From JAKPUX01 sp964436305 (lineage in GTDB: Bacteria; Zhuqueibacterota; Zhuqueibacteria; Residuimicrobiales; Residuimicrobiaceae): DNA of 64,000 bases. The position numbers were made by a program, and so were the translations under genes. Each line of letters opens with the position of its first letter. The stretch's first letter is position 1. The notes under the pieces are model-generated. The model had not been told where the DNA came from. It saw only the letters and a list, made by a program, of their open reading frames with translations, and ran no database searches. The stretch is taken from positions 3,994 to 67,993 of the forward strand of contig CAYTCI010000012.1 in NCBI GenBank assembly GCA_964436305.1. The letters run 5' to 3'. Positions 61,777 through 64,000 of this stretch are shown here, one piece after another.

Positions 61777-63027
61777 ATGGCGCGGATCGAGGTGATTTCC
61801 ATCGGCGATGAGCTGCTCATCGGCCAGACGATCAATACCAATGCCGCCTGGATCGGGCAGGAGCTGCTCGAGGCCGGCATGAGCGTCCAGCGCGTGACCA
61901 CGGTGGGGGATGAGCTGGCGCCGATCAAGGCCGCCCTGGCGGAGGCCGAGGCGCGAGCCGATTCTATTCTGGTCACCGGCGGGCTGGGGCCGACCAATGA
62001 TGATATTACGCGCACGGCGGCATGCGAATACTTTGGGATGGGGCTGCGTCGTGACGAGGCGCTGCTCGACCACATCCGGGCGCTCTTTCAGCGCCGCAAT
62101 CTGCCGATGGCGGGGGTCAATGCCGATCAGGCGCTGGTGCCGGAGAGCGCGGAGCTGATCCCGAACGATCGCGGGACTGCGCCGGGCTATCATTTTGCCG
62201 AGCGGGGAAAGCACTTTTATTTCATGCCGGGCGTGCCCTATGAAATGCAGGCGATGATGCAGCAGAGCGTCCTGCCCGAGCTGCGCGCCGGGCTGCATGG
62301 GGCGGCTCTGCTCACCCATCATATCGCCACCATCGGCATCGCCGAGAGCACGCTTTACGAACGGATCGGGGATATCGACGCCATCACCGCCCTGGTGCGC
62401 ATCGCCTTTCTCCCCAGCCCCTTCGGGGTGCGCCTGCGCCTCAACGCGACCGGCGAGACCGAAGCGGAGGCGCAGCAAAAGCTGACAGAGGCGGCCCGGC
62501 TGGTGCGGCGGAATATCCAGCCCTATATCTACGCGGAGCGCAACATCACTCTCGAGGCGGTGCTCGGTGAAACGCTGGTTTCGCGCGGGGAACAGCTGGC
62601 GGTGGCCGAATCCTGCACCGGCGGCTTGATCGCCAACCGGTTGACCAATATCGCCGGCAGCTCGCGGTTCTTTGAGCGTGGGATCGTCTCCTACAGCAAT
62701 GCCGCCAAGGTGGCGCTGCTGGGCGTTCCCGAGGCCTTGATCCTGCAGCATGGCGCCGTCAGCGCTGCGGTGGCGGAAGCCATGGCCGCAGGGGTGCGCC
62801 GGATCAGCGGGACGGCCCACGGGCTGGCCGTCACCGGTATCGCCGGTCCGGGCGGCGGCACGACGGAAAAGCCGGTCGGCCTGGTCTTTGTCGGTTATGC
62901 CGGCAGTCGTGGCACGGCGGTGGAAGAGCACCGGGTGATCTCCGGTGACCGCCTGGTCAACAAGGAGCGCTTCGCCGCGCTGGCCCTCAATCTGTTGCGC
63001 AAGACTATATTCAACATCCAGATTTGA
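61777..63027 (+). CDS. cinA: CinA-family protein (competence/damage-inducible, NMN deamidase)
   Basis: This 416-residue protein has an N-terminal MoaB/MogA-like domain (ISIGDELLIGQTINTNAAWI, VTGGLGPTNDDITRTA). The C-terminal CinA domain (AVAESCTGGLIANRLTNIAGSS, VTGIAGPGGGTTEKPVG) often has NMN deamidase activity. Both halves are complete. It begins one base after pgpA and is followed by thpR and recA. The cinA-recA linkage is known from transformable Gram-positives. Confidence 0.94.
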   Translation: MARIEVISIGDELLIGQTINTNAAWIGQELLEAGMSVQRVTTVGDELAPIKAALAEAEARADSILVTGGLGPTNDDITRTAACEYFGMGLRRDEALLDHIRALFQRRNLPMAGVNADQALVPESAELIPNDRGTAPGYHFAERGKHFYFMPGVPYEMQAMMQQSVLPELRAGLHGAALLTHHIATIGIAESTLYERIGDIDAITALVRIAFLPSPFGVRLRLNATGETEAEAQQKLTEAARLVRRNIQPYIYAERNITLEAVLGETLVSRGEQLAVAESCTGGLIANRLTNIAGSSRFFERGIVSYSNAAKVALLGVPEALILQHGAVSAAVAEAMAAGVRRISGTAHGLAVTGIAGPGGGTTEKPVGLVFVGYAGSRGTAVEEHRVISGDRLVNKERFAALALNLLRKTIFNIQI

Positions 63028-63587
63028 TGGCAACCCTGCGTACCTTCATCGCGATCGAGTTGCCTGCGGCGATTCGCGCAGCCTTGGCGGATCTGCAGCA
63101 ACAGCTCAAACCGCTGGGGAGGGGGGTCAGCTGGACCCGTCCGGACGGGATTCATCTGACGCTCAAATTTCTCGGCGATATCGAATCGGGGCGGGTCGAG
63201 GCCATTGCCCAGGCTGTCGAGCGGGCGTGTCTCGGCACAGCCGCTTTCACGATTACAGTCATAGGCGTGGGCGGTTTTCCCAACCTGACGCGGCCGCGGG
63301 TGCTCTGGGTTGGCGTTGAGGAGAGAACGGGCCGGCTGAATACGATACAGGCACGGATCGAATCGGAGCTTGCCACACTAGGGCTGCCGCGTGAGGAACG
63401 CCGTTTTTCACCGCATCTGACCCTGGGACGGGTCAAGTTGCCCGAGGCGCTGCAATCACTCTGCGCCGAGATGCAGCAACGGGGGTTCGCGCCCATGCCC
63501 TTCACCGCGGAGAGCCTTGTCGTCATGCGCAGTGAATTGAAACCGGATGGCGCTCTGTATACGCCGTTAAAAAGAATCGAACTATAA
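63027..63587 (+). CDS. thpR: RNA 2',3'-cyclic phosphodiesterase ThpR
   Basis: This 2H phosphoesterase hydrolyses 2',3'-cyclic phosphate RNA ends. ATG 63027 overlaps the cinA stop by one base (a TTG just upstream is also in frame). It has 186 residues with the two HxTx motifs: GIHLTLKFLGDI (about 44-55) and SPHLTLGRVKL (about 130-140). The N-terminal RTFIAIELPAAIRAAL is typical. It is coupled to cinA and recA. Confidence 0.94.
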   Translation: MATLRTFIAIELPAAIRAALADLQQQLKPLGRGVSWTRPDGIHLTLKFLGDIESGRVEAIAQAVERACLGTAAFTITVIGVGGFPNLTRPRVLWVGVEERTGRLNTIQARIESELATLGLPREERRFSPHLTLGRVKLPEALQSLCAEMQQRGFAPMPFTAESLVVMRSELKPDGALYTPLKRIEL

Positions 63588-63602
63588 ATAGCAGGTACCC
63601 TT

Positions 63603-64000
63603 ATGCCCGAAGAGAGAGAAGAGAAGCGCAAGGCGCTTGAACTGGCCATGACCCAGATCGACCGGCAGTATGGCAAGGGGTCGATCATGTGGCTTGGCGA
63701 GGACAAGAAGGTAGCCATTGATGTGATTTCCACGGGATCGATCTCACTCGATGCCGCTTTGGGGGTGGGTGGGGTGCCGCGCGGCCGGATCATCGAGATT
63801 TTTGGCCCGGAATCCTCGGGCAAAACGACCCTGGCCCTGCATGTCATCGCCGAGGCGCAAAAGACCGGTGGCCTGGCGGCTTTCGTTGACGCCGAGCACG
63901 CCCTGGATGCCCATTATGCCAATCTCCTGGGGGTGGATACCGAGAATCTGCTGATCTCCCAGCCGGACACCGGCGAGCAGGCCCTCGAGATCACCGAGAC
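63603..64000 (+). CDS. recA: Recombinase RecA (N-terminal part)
   Basis: RecA catalyses homologous strand exchange and SOS induction. ATG 63603 begins MPEEREEKRKALELAMTQIDRQYGKGSIMWLG. STGSISLDAALGVGGVPRGRIIEIFGPESSGKTTLALH contains Walker A. The frame remains open to the window edge at about residue 132 (QPDTGEQALEI). No LexA-type operator was recognised in the 15 bases before the gene, so it is probably transcribed with pgpA-cinA-thpR. Confidence 0.97.
   Translation, partial: MPEEREEKRKALELAMTQIDRQYGKGSIMWLGEDKKVAIDVISTGSISLDAALGVGGVPRGRIIEIFGPESSGKTTLALHVIAEAQKTGGLAAFVDAEHALDAHYANLLGVDTENLLISQPDTGEQALEITE

Overview
This is a GC-rich bacterial chromosome segment dominated by conserved housekeeping genes. 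It contains no insertion sequence, prophage or CRISPR array that I can see. The lineage looks like a relative of the Fibrobacterota-Chlorobiota-Bacteroidota (FCB) assemblage, for example candidate phylum KSB1 or Calditrichota. The reasons are a giant secreted protein ending in a FlgD-like/type IX-sorting-like domain, a PorV/PorQ-like barrel beside it, a secreted tricorn-type protease, and a spirochaete/mitochondrial-type EF-G. The phylum is inference. Promoters are readable as ordinary sigma-70 boxes, several near consensus with 17-bp spacers, and they sit in front of tRNA and housekeeping genes.

Layout. 1-1333: the end of ftsE, then ftsX. 1447-4242: hrcA-grpE-dnaJ, without dnaK between grpE and dnaJ. 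4246-6744: a ComEA-like helix-hairpin-helix protein followed by two proteins resembling a PilM/PilN/PilO platform. 6749-11359: rsmD-coaD-pta-aminotransferase-FmdB-TPR. 11521-24850: a promoter with a structured leader RNA, a small secreted protein, a 3565-residue modular surface protein and a PorV-like barrel fused to TPRs. 24932-29731: a partner-switching pair. One protein carries an RsbW-like kinase, a SpoIIE-type phosphatase, transposase-like HTHs and TPRs. The other is a STAS antagonist with a related HTH. 29830-31936: obg and dprA. 32006-35725: tRNA-Ser(UGA), tRNA-Ser(GCU), gltX, glnS and tRNA-Gln(CUG). 35978-38149: an outer-membrane protein, a structured RNA/terminator, tRNA-Arg(UCG) and an orphan RecA-like ATPase. 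38275-44772, minus strand: fusA, a tricorn protease and a DUF948/YtxH pair. 45091-50401: tex, a GT4 glycosyltransferase, a WbqC-like protein and an M20 peptidase. 50454-53208, minus strand: a ParB-like protein, an SplB-like radical SAM enzyme and DedA. 53387-57102: ssb, then a nucleoside-salvage operon of cdd, a uridine kinase-hemerythrin fusion, tdk and a purine nucleoside phosphorylase. 57171-58199: tRNA-Glu, tRNA-Arg(ACG), tadA, two tRNA-Ser and tRNA-Ala. 58208-61172: large SRP RNA, dnaX, ybaB and recR. 61299-64000: pgpA, cinA, thpR and recA, which is cut by the window edge.

The best candidate for an undescribed system is the partner-switching pair at 24.9-29.7 kb. An anti-sigma-type kinase and its opposing phosphatase are fused in one membrane protein, and both this protein and the STAS protein carry the same DNA-binding-like module. 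Other leads are a programmed-frameshift signal in dnaX, the uridine kinase-hemerythrin fusion, a leader RNA with competing stems upstream of the giant protein operon, and a ParB-like/SplB-like operon.
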